Positions 1 to 8,120 of a DNA stretch of 64,000 nt are shown in pieces. Location: positions 6,297,001 to 6,361,000 of the forward strand of contig NZ_CP015136.1 in the NCBI RefSeq assembly GCF_001618865.1, given 5' to 3'. Under the pieces are notes generated by a model. That model worked only from the letters and a program-made list of their open reading frames with translations, made no database searches and had not been told where the DNA came from. This stretch comes from Luteitalea pratensis. Its GTDB lineage: Bacteria; Acidobacteriota; Vicinamibacteria; Vicinamibacterales; Vicinamibacteraceae. The translations under genes were made by a program, and so were the position numbers. Position 1 is the first letter of the stretch. Each line of letters starts with the position of its first letter.

Positions 1-87
1 CACGATCTGGCAGTGCATTTCCTCCCGGTAACGCACCCGCAACGGCAGGATGGCTGCAGGTGTCGTGGCGATCGCGGCCGCTCGCAT
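1..87 (-). CDS. GNAT-family N-acetyltransferase, N-terminal fragment cut by the window edge
   Basis: Reading the minus strand from an ATG at 87 gives 29 uninterrupted codons to the window edge. The peptide contains ILPLRVRYREEM followed by HCQIV, which resembles the opening of GNAT acetyltransferases of the type LRxxYRxEMxCQIVHDS. The start lies 10 bp past the stop of the AtuA-like domain gene, so it looks like the last visible gene of the same operon. An in-frame GTG at 96 is an alternative start. The acetyl-CoA site lies outside the window, so the family call rests on one motif only and the substrate is unknown. Confidence 0.5.
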   Translation of the reverse strand, partial: MRAAAIATTPAAILPLRVRYREEMHCQIV

Positions 88-97
88 GGGCGCCACT

Positions 98-436
98 CTA
101 CCCGATGCCGCCACGCGAGGCCGGCAGGGAGCGGTCCGGCAGGATCATCTCCAGCAGCGCCGAACTGATTGACTTTCCGTGCGCATCCAGCGCAAGTGTC
201 CGCGTGACGCTGTTGCCGGGCGGACGTGCCATCACGAAGTTCATCGCTCCCAGGGACGGGAGCAGGTAGCGCGCGACGTCTCCGTGAATCAGGTCACGCA
301 GGTGCGCCTTCACGGCGTCTGCAGTCACGACCTCCATCAGGTACTCGAAGTCGCGCGGGTCGTAGGCGATGACCGAGCAGTTCACGAGCGTGCCCTTGTC
401 CCCTGAACGGGAATGCGCCAAGTCGCGGAGCGTCAT
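98..436 (-). CDS. AtuA-like C-terminal ferredoxin-fold domain protein (stand-alone)
   Basis: A 112-residue protein opening with LAHSRSGDKGTLVNCSVIAYDP, which matches the start of the small domain usually found at the C-terminus of AtuA (acyclic terpene utilisation) proteins. Here it is a separate gene one base after the AtuA-like gene, so the two products probably work together. The conserved RSGDKG stretch sits at residues 10-15. AtuA is genetically required for citronellol/geraniol breakdown in Pseudomonas, but its reaction is not established, and the substrate here is unknown. No signal peptide or membrane segment is visible, so it is probably cytosolic. The ATG at 436 is the only good start. 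Confidence 0.75.
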   Translation of the reverse strand: MTLRDLAHSRSGDKGTLVNCSVIAYDPRDFEYLMEVVTADAVKAHLRDLIHGDVARYLLPSLGAMNFVMARPPGNSVTRTLALDAHGKSISSALLEMILPDRSLPASRGGIG

Positions 437-437
437 G

Positions 438-1781
438 TCACGCCTCCCGCACGTCCACCTGGCAGCGAACCTGGTCGCGTGGAAGGAGCATCGACGTCAC
501 CGCCAGGATCTGCCGCACGAGGCGGGTCGCTCCGGCGCCGCCGGCAGGACCGTTCGTGTAGAGCGCCTCCACTTCGTTTCCGATCCACGCCGCGGCCGAC
601 GCGGACTGGGCTCGACCCGCCACGCGAACCCTGACCTCGTACGGCTCGCCTCGTGAGGCACCCAGTTTCCCATGAAGCGCATCGACGCCAATCAGATCGC
701 ACCGCAGTTCCTCGATCGCGTGCCCGTACTCCGAAATCCGCGCGGCCACGATCTCCAGCGCCAGTTGTGCCCGCCGCCGCGCCCCGCCGCCCGCGTACGA
801 GATCTGACCCTCACCGACGAATCCGTCGCGATAGCCGAGCGTCACCTTCAGGCATTCCGGCCTGGTGCGGCCTCGACCGCCCTGCACGCGCACGCGGTCC
901 CTGCCTACCTCGGTCAACGTGACGGCAGTGAAGTCGGCGACGACATCGGGTGTGTAGTACGCGGCCGGGTCGTGGATCTCGTACAGCAACTGCTCCTTGC
1001 ACGTGGCCAGCGAGACGCACCCGCCGGACCCGGGCACTTTCGTGATCACCGTCGCGCCGTCTTCGCCAACCTCCGCAATCGGAAACCCGAGGTGCGCCAG
1101 ATCGACGACGTCCTTCTTCCCGGGCTCCGCGAAGTAGCCGCCCGTGACCTGGCCCGCGCATTCGAGCAGATGTCCCGTGACGGTGCCGGCTCCCAGCCGC
1201 TCCCAGTCGTCCAGGCGCCAGCCGAACTCGTGCACCTGCGGAGCGAGGAACAGGGAGGGATCGGCGGCTCGCCCGGTGATCACGACATCCGCATCCTGGG
1301 CAAGCGCCTCGACGATGGGCTCGACGCCGATGTAGGCGTTGGCAGACACGAGGCGGTCCGCGAGCGAGTGGACAGACTCGCCTGTTTCCAGGACGGCATC
1401 TTGGTCCTGCCGCACCTGCGCCAGCACGTCGTCACCCGTGACGGCAGCGACGTGAAGACCCGCGAGCCCGGCGTCCCTGGCAAGCGCGCGCACCGCGTCA
1501 GCGGCTCCCGCAGGATTGGCCGCACCCATGTTCGTGATGACGCGGACGCCGTTGGCGCGGCAAATGGGCAACACGGCGCGCATGCGGTCCAGCAGCAGCG
1601 GATCGAAGCCGGCGCGCTCGTCGCGTGCGCGCGCCTGCTGGGACAATGCGATCGTGCGCTCCGCGAGGCACTCGAACACGAGATAGTCGAGCTGTCCATG
1701 CGCGGCCAGCTGGACGGCCGGCTCGATCCGGTCGCCGGAGTAGCCGGCACCCGCGCCGAGCCGCAGCGTGCGTCCTTTCAC
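438..1781 (-). CDS. AtuA-family protein (DUF1446, acyclic terpene utilisation)
   Basis: A 447-residue cytosolic protein. RLGAGAGYSGDR near the N-terminus, CRANGVRVITNMGAANP around residue 95, VITGRAADPSLFLAP around residue 185 and CAGQVTGGYFAEPG around residue 230 are the signatures of the DUF1446/AtuA family. The GTG start at 1781 overlaps the stop of the transporter gene (GTGA at 1778-1781), which indicates translational coupling. The C-terminal domain normally fused to AtuA is encoded separately just downstream. The family is linked to catabolism of branched or terpenoid acids, but no activity is proven. The adjacent CitMHS-type transporter suggests that an organic acid is imported and processed. 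Confidence 0.85.
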   Translation of the reverse strand: MKGRTLRLGAGAGYSGDRIEPAVQLAAHGQLDYLVFECLAERTIALSQQARARDERAGFDPLLLDRMRAVLPICRANGVRVITNMGAANPAGAADAVRALARDAGLAGLHVAAVTGDDVLAQVRQDQDAVLETGESVHSLADRLVSANAYIGVEPIVEALAQDADVVITGRAADPSLFLAPQVHEFGWRLDDWERLGAGTVTGHLLECAGQVTGGYFAEPGKKDVVDLAHLGFPIAEVGEDGATVITKVPGSGGCVSLATCKEQLLYEIHDPAAYYTPDVVADFTAVTLTEVGRDRVRVQGGRGRTRPECLKVTLGYRDGFVGEGQISYAGGGARRRAQLALEIVAARISEYGHAIEELRCDLIGVDALHGKLGASRGEPYEVRVRVAGRAQSASAAAWIGNEVEALYTNGPAGGAGATRLVRQILAVTSMLLPRDQVRCQVDVREA

Positions 1782-3106
1782 AGCGGAAACACTCCCAGCA
1801 CGACACAGGCGGCCGTCATCACGATCGTCGTCGCGAGCAGAAACGGGATCGAGAAGCGCTGGTGGTCGGCGAGATCAACGCCCGTGAGGCCGACGAGGAG
1901 GAACGTCGACGGCGTCAGGGGACTGACCGGAAATCCCGTCGTCATCTGGCCGAGCAACGCCGCCTGGCCCACCTGTACGCCCGGGATGCCAAAAGCCGCG
2001 GCAGCCTGGGCGACAACCGGCAAGACCCCGAAGTAGAACGAATCCGGATCGAACAAGAGGCTGAGCGGCATCGACAGCAGCCCGAGCAGCACGGGGATGT
2101 GGCTCCCTCCCCCTGCCGGCACGGCCCGCACCGCCGCCACCGCCATCGCGTCGAGCATGCCCGATCCCTTCATTACTCCGATGAAGGCGCCGGCTCCCAT
2201 CAGGACGGTGGCCATCATCAAGGCACTCCTGGCGTGCGCGTCGACGCGGATACGTTGCATCGCCGTGTCCGGGTAGTTCAGCAGCAGGGCCAGTACCGTG
2301 CCGACCATGAACGCCACCGCGGGTGGAACCCATTCCGCGACCATCGCCACGAGCAGCATCACGGTGATCAGCACGTTCCACCAGAACCGCGAGGGCCGGC
2401 GCAAGACCAGTTCGTCTTCCGTGAGGCGCGACTCGCCGATCGTGGATCGGGCACGACCGGGAACGGTCGCATCCTCGATGGACGCAGGCATCGCGGCGAG
2501 GCGACGCGTTTCACGACGACCCAGCCACAGTGCCGTCGCGAAGACGAACGAGAGACCGACGGCCATCACCGGCAACAGCGGCCTGAACAGGTCGGTCACC
2601 GGCACGTGCAGGGACGCCGCGGCTCGCAGCAGCGGACCGCCCCACGGCACGATGTTCATCACCCCGGCGGCCATCGCGACAACACAGGCGAGCACGCGCT
2701 TGTCCATCCGCAACCGCTCGTACACCGGGACGAGCGGCGGGATGGTGACGAGGAAGGTCACCGCGCCAGCGCCATCGAGATGCACTGCCGCGGCGAGCAC
2801 GGCCGAACCGGCGACGATGCGGGTGGGGTTGGTGCCGATCGCTCGCAGCACGCCGTTCACGACGGGATCGAGCAGGCCCGCGTCCGTCATGAGGCCGAAG
2901 AACAGGATCGCGAAGACGAACGTCGCGACGACCGGCGCCGTCTGCTGCAGGCCGGACGTCACGTACTGCCCGACCGAGGCCCCATGGCCGGACACGATGG
3001 CGGCAAGGATCGGCACGCCGACGAGGCCGACGACAGGGGTCACCCGCCTGCTGGCGAGGAGCACGAGCAGGATGAGGACCGTAACGAAACCGATGGTCGC
3101 CAGCAT
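1778..3106 (-). CDS. CitMHS-family organic acid:cation symporter
   Basis: A 442-residue polytopic inner-membrane protein with about 11-12 hydrophobic segments and no signal peptide. Segments such as FVFAILFFGLMTDAGLLDP, AAAVHLDGAGAVTFLVTIPP and VMNIVPWGGPLLRAA match the CitMHS family, which imports citrate complexed with divalent metal, and related transporters. It starts one base after the DUF3592 stop and overlaps the AtuA-like gene by four bases, so all are probably one transcript. Citrate is not certain: an AtuA-like neighbour points to another carboxylate, perhaps a branched-chain or terpenoid acid. Family assignment is firm and substrate is inferred. Confidence 0.8.
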   Translation of the reverse strand: MLATIGFVTVLILLVLLASRRVTPVVGLVGVPILAAIVSGHGASVGQYVTSGLQQTAPVVATFVFAILFFGLMTDAGLLDPVVNGVLRAIGTNPTRIVAGSAVLAAAVHLDGAGAVTFLVTIPPLVPVYERLRMDKRVLACVVAMAAGVMNIVPWGGPLLRAAASLHVPVTDLFRPLLPVMAVGLSFVFATALWLGRRETRRLAAMPASIEDATVPGRARSTIGESRLTEDELVLRRPSRFWWNVLITVMLLVAMVAEWVPPAVAFMVGTVLALLLNYPDTAMQRIRVDAHARSALMMATVLMGAGAFIGVMKGSGMLDAMAVAAVRAVPAGGGSHIPVLLGLLSMPLSLLFDPDSFYFGVLPVVAQAAAAFGIPGVQVGQAALLGQMTTGFPVSPLTPSTFLLVGLTGVDLADHQRFSIPFLLATTIVMTAACVVLGVFPL

Positions 3107-3107
3107 G

Positions 3108-3608
3108 TCAGTCGCCGGACTTCTCCGCTGGCCCCTGCCTGAGGAACAGCACCATGGGAAGCATCGCGATGACCGCGGGCACGGCGGCGACGGTGCACCA
3201 GATCGCGAGCCAGAGCTTCCATCCGTCGAGCTCGCTCTTGAGATCAGCCCGCTCCGGCCGGACGGGATCGTAGACGACCTCGACGACGTCGCCGACGCTC
3301 CAGGGCGCGGGATAGCGGTTCACGCTGCCCGTCATCTTGCGCGGAAGTCCCGTGCGGGTCGTGAACGCGACCGTGGGGGACACGGCACTCCCGCGACCGT
3401 TCCTCGCCGAGGAGTTGCCCGGCATGTAGTCGAGTTCGACCACGCGGCCCTCCACGACCTCGCCTTCACGCATGAGGGTGCCGTTGGACCACTGTGAGCG
3501 GGCCCCGTAGCCCAGGGGGATCAGTGCGACCAGGAGGAATGGGATGGTGATGCAGCCGAAAGCATTCGGCTGGACCCGTGTGACCGTACCGCCGGCCGGT
3601 GTTGCCAT
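3108..3608 (-). CDS. DUF3592 domain membrane protein
   Basis: A 166-residue protein with two transmembrane segments: residues about 17-35 (FGCITIPFLLVALIPLGYG) and about 132-155 (LWLAIWCTVAAVPAVIAMLPMVLFL). Between them lies a soluble beta-rich domain containing VVEGRVVELDY, SPTVAFTTRTG and VGDVVEVVYDPVRPERADL. This SVGDxVxVxYDPxxP pattern is typical of DUF3592. No function is known for the domain. It is the first gene of the minus-strand operon that continues into the CitMHS transporter one base later. The promoter should lie in the 100-bp gap shared with the divergent deacetylase gene. Confidence 0.75.
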   Translation of the reverse strand: MATPAGGTVTRVQPNAFGCITIPFLLVALIPLGYGARSQWSNGTLMREGEVVEGRVVELDYMPGNSSARNGRGSAVSPTVAFTTRTGLPRKMTGSVNRYPAPWSVGDVVEVVYDPVRPERADLKSELDGWKLWLAIWCTVAAVPAVIAMLPMVLFLRQGPAEKSGD

Positions 3609-3708
3609 GGGCGCCTGACCTCAGGGGACGTGCTCTCTCGCGAACGCCGTGTCCGATCCGCCGAATGGCACGCATGGTATCGCGGACGGCCGCGGTAGAC
3701 TGCAGCCC

Positions 3709-4557
3709 ATGCGCATCAACCTTCTCGCTCTTGCGCTTGTCGCGTTCCTGCTGCAGCCGGCCTCGCCGACCGAGATCCGCCTGATCGTCAAGGGTGACGA
3801 CATGGGCGCAGCGCACGGCATCAACGTCGGCACGATCAAGGCGTACACGGACGGCATCCTGAGCACGACCAATGTGATCGTCCCCGGGCCGTGGTTCCTC
3901 GAGGCCGCGAAACTGCTGCGCGAGAATCCGGGACTCGACGTCGGCGTGCACCTGGCACTCACGAGCGAGTGGGACAACGTGAAGTGGCGACCACTGACGT
4001 ACGCGCCGTCGATCGTCGACGCGGACGGCTACTTCTTTCCGGCGGTCGTGCCGCGGCCAGGCTATCCGCCGAAGACGAGCATCAAGGACGCGCCGTGGAA
4101 GATTGACGAGATCGAACGCGAGTTGCGGGCGCAGCTCGATGCCGCGAAGAGGCACCTGCCGCAGGCGACGTACACGTGGTACCACATGGGATTCACCATG
4201 CTGGACCCGGCGGTGCGTGACCTGGCCACGAAGCTGACGAAGGAGTACGGGCTGGTCCAGGCGACCGACGTCGGCTTCAAGCCGCTCGGACGCATCTACG
4301 AGGGCACCGACAGCGGCGCCATCAAGGCAGACAAGCTGGCGGCCAGGCTCGAGACACTCGAACCGGGTCTGTGGCTGCTGATCGACCACGGATCCACGAA
4401 CGACCCGGAGATGCAGGCGATCGGACATCGCGGCTACGAGAACGTCGCCGCCGATCGCAGTGCGAACGTCGAGATGTGGACCAGTCCCAAGGTGCGCGAG
4501 GTCATCACGCGCCGCCACATCAAGCTCACCAACTACCGGGAACTCACGAAGAAGTAG
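3709..4557 (+). CDS. ChbG/YdjC-family carbohydrate deacetylase, secreted
   Basis: A 282-residue protein with a Sec signal peptide (about residues 1-20, MRINLLALALVAFLLQPAS). The mature part opens with IRLIVKGDDMGAAHGIN, followed by LDVGVHLALTSEW and TYTWYHMGF. The paired Asp and the His residues in these motifs fit the metal site of ChbG/YdjC enzymes, which remove acetyl groups from amino-sugar oligosaccharides. I chose the ATG at 3709 because it starts directly at the signal peptide. An in-frame ATG at 3649 would add 20 non-conserved residues. The gene ends three bases before the sugar dehydrogenase, so they are probably co-transcribed. The natural substrate is unknown. Confidence 0.8.
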   Translation: MRINLLALALVAFLLQPASPTEIRLIVKGDDMGAAHGINVGTIKAYTDGILSTTNVIVPGPWFLEAAKLLRENPGLDVGVHLALTSEWDNVKWRPLTYAPSIVDADGYFFPAVVPRPGYPPKTSIKDAPWKIDEIERELRAQLDAAKRHLPQATYTWYHMGFTMLDPAVRDLATKLTKEYGLVQATDVGFKPLGRIYEGTDSGAIKADKLAARLETLEPGLWLLIDHGSTNDPEMQAIGHRGYENVAADRSANVEMWTSPKVREVITRRHIKLTNYRELTKK

Positions 4558-4560
4558 CCC

Positions 4561-6510
4561 ATGTCCAGACACGCGACGTCCCTGCTGGTCCTCGTGCTCG
4601 GAGCTGGCGGCAGTGTGCTGTTCAGCCAACAGGTGACAAGTGGAGTCGCTGCCCTGCAGAATCCGGTGCCCGCGACGCCCGCGTCCATCGCCGCTGGCAA
4701 GCGGGCCTACGACCTCAACTGCGCGGGCTGCCACGGCAACAAGGCGCAGGGTTCGGAAAAGGCTGGCGTCGTGATTTCCATCATCCAGGAGCAGGGCGGA
4801 AAGCAGCCGCCCGATCTGACCGACGCGGCCTGGGACCACGGCTCGAGTGACAGCGAGATCTTCGGCGTGATCAAGCGGGGCGTGCCGCCGACGATGATGG
4901 CGGGATTCGACGGGCGGATCCCGGACGCGGAGATCTGGAGCCTGGTGAATTACCTGCGGGCGCTCGCGAAGGGCGACGTCACGGTCGCGCCGACCACCGA
5001 GACCGCCGCGGCAGTCCGGCCGACGCTGGAACTCGCCGAGTACGTGCAGATGCCGATCACCGCCGATCCCACGGGCGACAACACCCGCGCCCAACTCGCC
5101 AGGGTGAACTTCATGCGCGAGGAGCCGGGCGGCCGGCGCTTCTTCGTCAACGACCTCAACGGCCCGCTCTACATCCTCGACAAGGCCAGCAAGCAGTTCA
5201 CGACGTACCTGGACTTCAACGGCCTCGAGGGCCGGCCGGGGCTGTACCCGCGCTTCACGTTCCAGCGCAATTTCGCCATGGGCCTGATCAACGTGGTCTT
5301 CGATCCGGACTACGCGCGCAACGGCGTCTTCTACACGATTCACACCGAAGACCCGACGACGGTCGCAGCTGCGGAACCGAAGGCCGGCGCCGTCGCCGGT
5401 CTCGATCTCTCCGCATATCGAACGACGCCCGCCATCTCGACGCCTTCGCAGCCGGACGGCCGCTTCGATCGCGAAGCCGTGATCGTCGAATGGACCGATC
5501 GCGACGTCACCAACACGACCTTCGAGGGCACGGCGCGCGAACTGCTGCGGCTGCAGCTGTCCTCACCCATCCACCCGCTCGGGGAATTGACGTTCAATCC
5601 CGTCGCAAAGCGCGGCGACCCGGAGTGGCGCGTCATGTATGTCGGCGTCGGCGACGCCGGCACGGGCGAGCGCCCCGACCTGCGCCGGCTGAACCCGCAG
5701 CGGCTCGACAACTTCAACGGCAAGATCCTTCGCATCGTGCCGGACCTGCGCGAGCACACGGCATCGAGCACGGTGAGCGAGAACGGCCGCTACCGCATCC
5801 CCAACGACAATCCCTTTGCGTCGATGGAAGGCGCGCGCAAGGAGATCTGGGCGTTGGGCCTGCGCAATCCCCATCGGCTGGTCTGGGACGTCGATTCAGC
5901 CCGCCCGCGGGCGCCGCGACTGCTGGCGTTCAACATCGGCCTCACCGCGTGGGAGACGGTCGTGGTCATCAAGAAGGGCGCCAACTACGGCTACCCGCTG
6001 CGCGAAGGCCCGCAAGCGATGACGCCGCAAGGGATGACGGCGGCCCCGGCAGACGACACGATTCCGGTGCAGATCACCGATACCGTCACACGTGGCCGGA
6101 TGACGCCGACATATCCGGTGATCGCGTATCCACACTCCGCCACCGGCGGCGACGCGATCGCAGGTGGGATCGTCTATCACGGCGGCAGGATCCCCGCATT
6201 GAAGGGAAGGCTGCTGCTGGGCGACATCACGACCGGGCATCTCTGGTATGCGGAGATGAAGGACGTCTTGAGTGCCGACGATGGCAATCCGACCACGCTG
6301 GCTCCGCTGCACGAACTGGACGCGAACCTCCGCCGCATCGTCGAGGAGACGTTCCGCGCGCGGGGGGGCCGTGGCGATGTGCTGCCCGGCGCAGCCGCCG
6401 TGTCTGGGCGCGGACGGGTGGACGTCCGCGTCGCGGAAGACAGCGCCGGCGAGCTCTACCTCCTCACGAAGAGTGACGGCATGGTCCGGCAGGTCATGGG
6501 CATGAGGTAG
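4561..6510 (+). CDS. Cytochrome c-PQQ-dependent sugar dehydrogenase fusion, secreted
   Basis: A 649-residue exported protein. A signal peptide (residues 1-22) is followed by a cytochrome c domain with the haem motif CAGCH (C54, C57, H58) and a probable distal Met in PTMMAGF. From about residue 150 comes a six-bladed propeller of the glucose/sorbosone dehydrogenase type, with FNGKILRIVPD, WALGLRNPHRLVWD, GANYGYPLREG and GGDAIAGGIVYHGGRIP. Such enzymes oxidise aldoses in the periplasm with PQQ and pass electrons to cytochromes. Here the electron-accepting haem is fused at the N-terminus. It follows the ChbG-like gene after three bases. The other copy in this window (60229-62001) carries its haem domain at the opposite end. 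Confidence 0.85.
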   Translation: MSRHATSLLVLVLGAGGSVLFSQQVTSGVAALQNPVPATPASIAAGKRAYDLNCAGCHGNKAQGSEKAGVVISIIQEQGGKQPPDLTDAAWDHGSSDSEIFGVIKRGVPPTMMAGFDGRIPDAEIWSLVNYLRALAKGDVTVAPTTETAAAVRPTLELAEYVQMPITADPTGDNTRAQLARVNFMREEPGGRRFFVNDLNGPLYILDKASKQFTTYLDFNGLEGRPGLYPRFTFQRNFAMGLINVVFDPDYARNGVFYTIHTEDPTTVAAAEPKAGAVAGLDLSAYRTTPAISTPSQPDGRFDREAVIVEWTDRDVTNTTFEGTARELLRLQLSSPIHPLGELTFNPVAKRGDPEWRVMYVGVGDAGTGERPDLRRLNPQRLDNFNGKILRIVPDLREHTASSTVSENGRYRIPNDNPFASMEGARKEIWALGLRNPHRLVWDVDSARPRAPRLLAFNIGLTAWETVVVIKKGANYGYPLREGPQAMTPQGMTAAPADDTIPVQITDTVTRGRMTPTYPVIAYPHSATGGDAIAGGIVYHGGRIPALKGRLLLGDITTGHLWYAEMKDVLSADDGNPTTLAPLHELDANLRRIVEETFRARGGRGDVLPGAAAVSGRGRVDVRVAEDSAGELYLLTKSDGMVRQVMGMR

Positions 6511-6603
6511 GCCCCTCCGCAAAATGGCGGGCCGTGCAATGCCGGAATGCCGCGAATGCCGGGAGTGTCGAACAAAGACCACGCAACGCTGAAGAACTGG
6601 TGG

Positions 6604-6627
6604 CGTCGGGGCTGTCCCAGCCCGACG
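6604..6627. terminator. Hairpin between convergent genes, possible bidirectional terminator
   Basis: CGTCGGGGCTG, a TCC loop and CAGCCCGACG form a GC-rich stem with one bulged G. It lies about 95 bp past the sugar dehydrogenase stop and 95 bp short of the ankyrin stop. There is no T-tract on either strand, so its terminator role is an inference from position. Confidence 0.35.
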
Positions 6628-6643
6628 GCGCGCGAAACGCGAT

Positions 6644-6702
6644 GTGTAGGCGTCGACCTTGGTCGACGGTCAGGGATGCGTCGAGCAAGCTCGACGCCTA
6701 CA
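6644..6702. repeat. Family A palindromic repeat pair (GTAGGCGTCGA...TCGACGCCTAC)
   Basis: Two small palindromes lie head to head: GTCGACC-TT-GGTCGAC (6652-6667) and GCGTCGAGC-AA-GCTCGACGC (6678-6697). They are flanked by TGTAGGC on the left and GCCTACA on the right, so the whole block is also an inverted repeat. Related copies occur at 22949, 24166, 44086 and 53595. It sits between convergent genes. Confidence 0.7.
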
Positions 6703-6719
6703 CGTGGGGTCCTCGACGT

Positions 6720-8114
6720 TCAGCGTTCGGCGTTCGGGGCCGACGGACCGCGTGCGTCGATCAGCAGGCGATCCGCCTCGTCATAGCCCGTCGGGACGAC
6801 GACGCGAGACGCAATCGCTCCGGCGTCGAGCAGCGCCGCGATCGACGTGGGCTGCCGGCGCTCGCGCCAGTAGGAGATCGTGCAGGCCCGGACGGCGAGC
6901 TGTAGCGGGGTGAAACCGGCGCCGTCGGTGGCATGGACGGGGGCGGCTTGCCCGAGCAGGTATCGCACCGCGTCGTGTTGCGCGCGCCACGCGGCGACGT
7001 GCAGCGCGGTGGTCGCCGGAGAAATGCCGAAGTAGCCGTCGCCCTCGGCCCAGATCGCGCCGATCGGCACGCCGATGGCCAGCAGGCACCGAAGTGCCGC
7101 CACGTTGCCGTTACCCGCTGCCAGCGCGAGCCATTCGCCGCCGCTGACACGGCAGGCGGGCGACACGTCCGGATTCGCGGCCAGCAGCGCTCGCGCGGCC
7201 GCCTCGTCGCCTCGCGCACATGCCACGAGAAAGCCGGGCACGCCATCGGCTGGTATCGGCGCGCCGGCGTACTCAAACAACGCCAGCAGATCGGCACGGC
7301 TCCGCCACGCCGCGACGGCCAGGGCATCGACGTCGTCGCGTCCGTGCGCGGCACGCGGTTGCATCCGTCGAGTGGGATCGGCGCCGTGCGCGAGCAGCGC
7401 CTCGACGATCGTGGCCGCGTTGTCGCGACGCACGGCCTGCTGAAGAGGGGTGAGGCCCCACACCGTCTGGCCGTTCGGATCGGCGCCGTGTGCGAGCAGG
7501 TACCTCACGCCCGGCTCATCGTGCCAGTCGTGCTTGCGGAGCAACATGGTGGCAAGACTGGCGCCGTTGAGACGTCCCGATTCGACGAGCGCCGCGATCA
7601 CGTCGGGGTCCCACCCCTCGGGCGCGTGGTAGGTCACCTCGCCGTCGTTGGGGTCGGCGCCGCGTTCGAGCAGCAGGCGTGTCAGCGCCGCATCGTGCGC
7701 GACGCCCGCGGCACCGTAGAGCACACTCTCGAACTCCGGGTTCGGCGAATGCGCCTTCTCGTAGAAGCCCGTGCTGGCCGACGCGCCGGCGTCGAGCAAC
7801 CGGGTCGCCGCGCGGACGAACGCGCCGGACCTGGCACGATCGATACGCAGGTAGCGCGAGAAGCACAAGTACGTGAGCGGGTCCCAGCCTCGAGGCCCGC
7901 CGCGCACGGCGGCGGACGCAGGATCAGCCGCCAGGCATGCGGCGACGGCGCTGTCGTCACCGAAGACGGCGGCGGCATGGATCGTCGCGTTGACGACGTC
8001 GGGATGCGCCTGCCGGATCTTCTCAGCCTCCTCGAGGCCACCCGCCATGTGCGACACCTCGAGCGATACGGATCCGGCTTCGATGAAGGCGTCGACGACA
8101 GAGGCTGGTGGCAT
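6720..8114 (-). CDS. Ankyrin-repeat protein
   Basis: A 464-residue protein without signal peptide or membrane segment, built of ankyrin repeats over most of its length. LLLERGADPNDGE, YLLAHGADPNGQTVWGLTPL, ALLAHGADPTRR, TTALHVAAWRAQHDAVRYLL and GAGFTPLQLAVRA show the GADPN and TPLxxA signatures. Such repeats bind partner proteins and have no catalytic role themselves. It starts six bases after the P450 stop and is probably translated from the same mRNA. Its last codons and its stop (6720-6722) lie inside a copy of the repeat GTTCGGCGTTCGG, so the C-terminal tail PSAPNAER appears to be repeat-derived. The partner is unknown. Confidence 0.85.
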   Translation of the reverse strand: MPPASVVDAFIEAGSVSLEVSHMAGGLEEAEKIRQAHPDVVNATIHAAAVFGDDSAVAACLAADPASAAVRGGPRGWDPLTYLCFSRYLRIDRARSGAFVRAATRLLDAGASASTGFYEKAHSPNPEFESVLYGAAGVAHDAALTRLLLERGADPNDGEVTYHAPEGWDPDVIAALVESGRLNGASLATMLLRKHDWHDEPGVRYLLAHGADPNGQTVWGLTPLQQAVRRDNAATIVEALLAHGADPTRRMQPRAAHGRDDVDALAVAAWRSRADLLALFEYAGAPIPADGVPGFLVACARGDEAAARALLAANPDVSPACRVSGGEWLALAAGNGNVAALRCLLAIGVPIGAIWAEGDGYFGISPATTALHVAAWRAQHDAVRYLLGQAAPVHATDGAGFTPLQLAVRACTISYWRERRQPTSIAALLDAGAIASRVVVPTGYDEADRLLIDARGPSAPNAER

Positions 8115-8120
8115 CGGCGG

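Noticed and set aside
3466-5343. Long minus-strand open frame opposite the deacetylase and sugar dehydrogenase genes
   Set aside because: Arg/Val/Asp-rich sequence typical of the antisense frame in high-GC genes. The plus-strand frames have signal peptides, CxxCH and family motifs.
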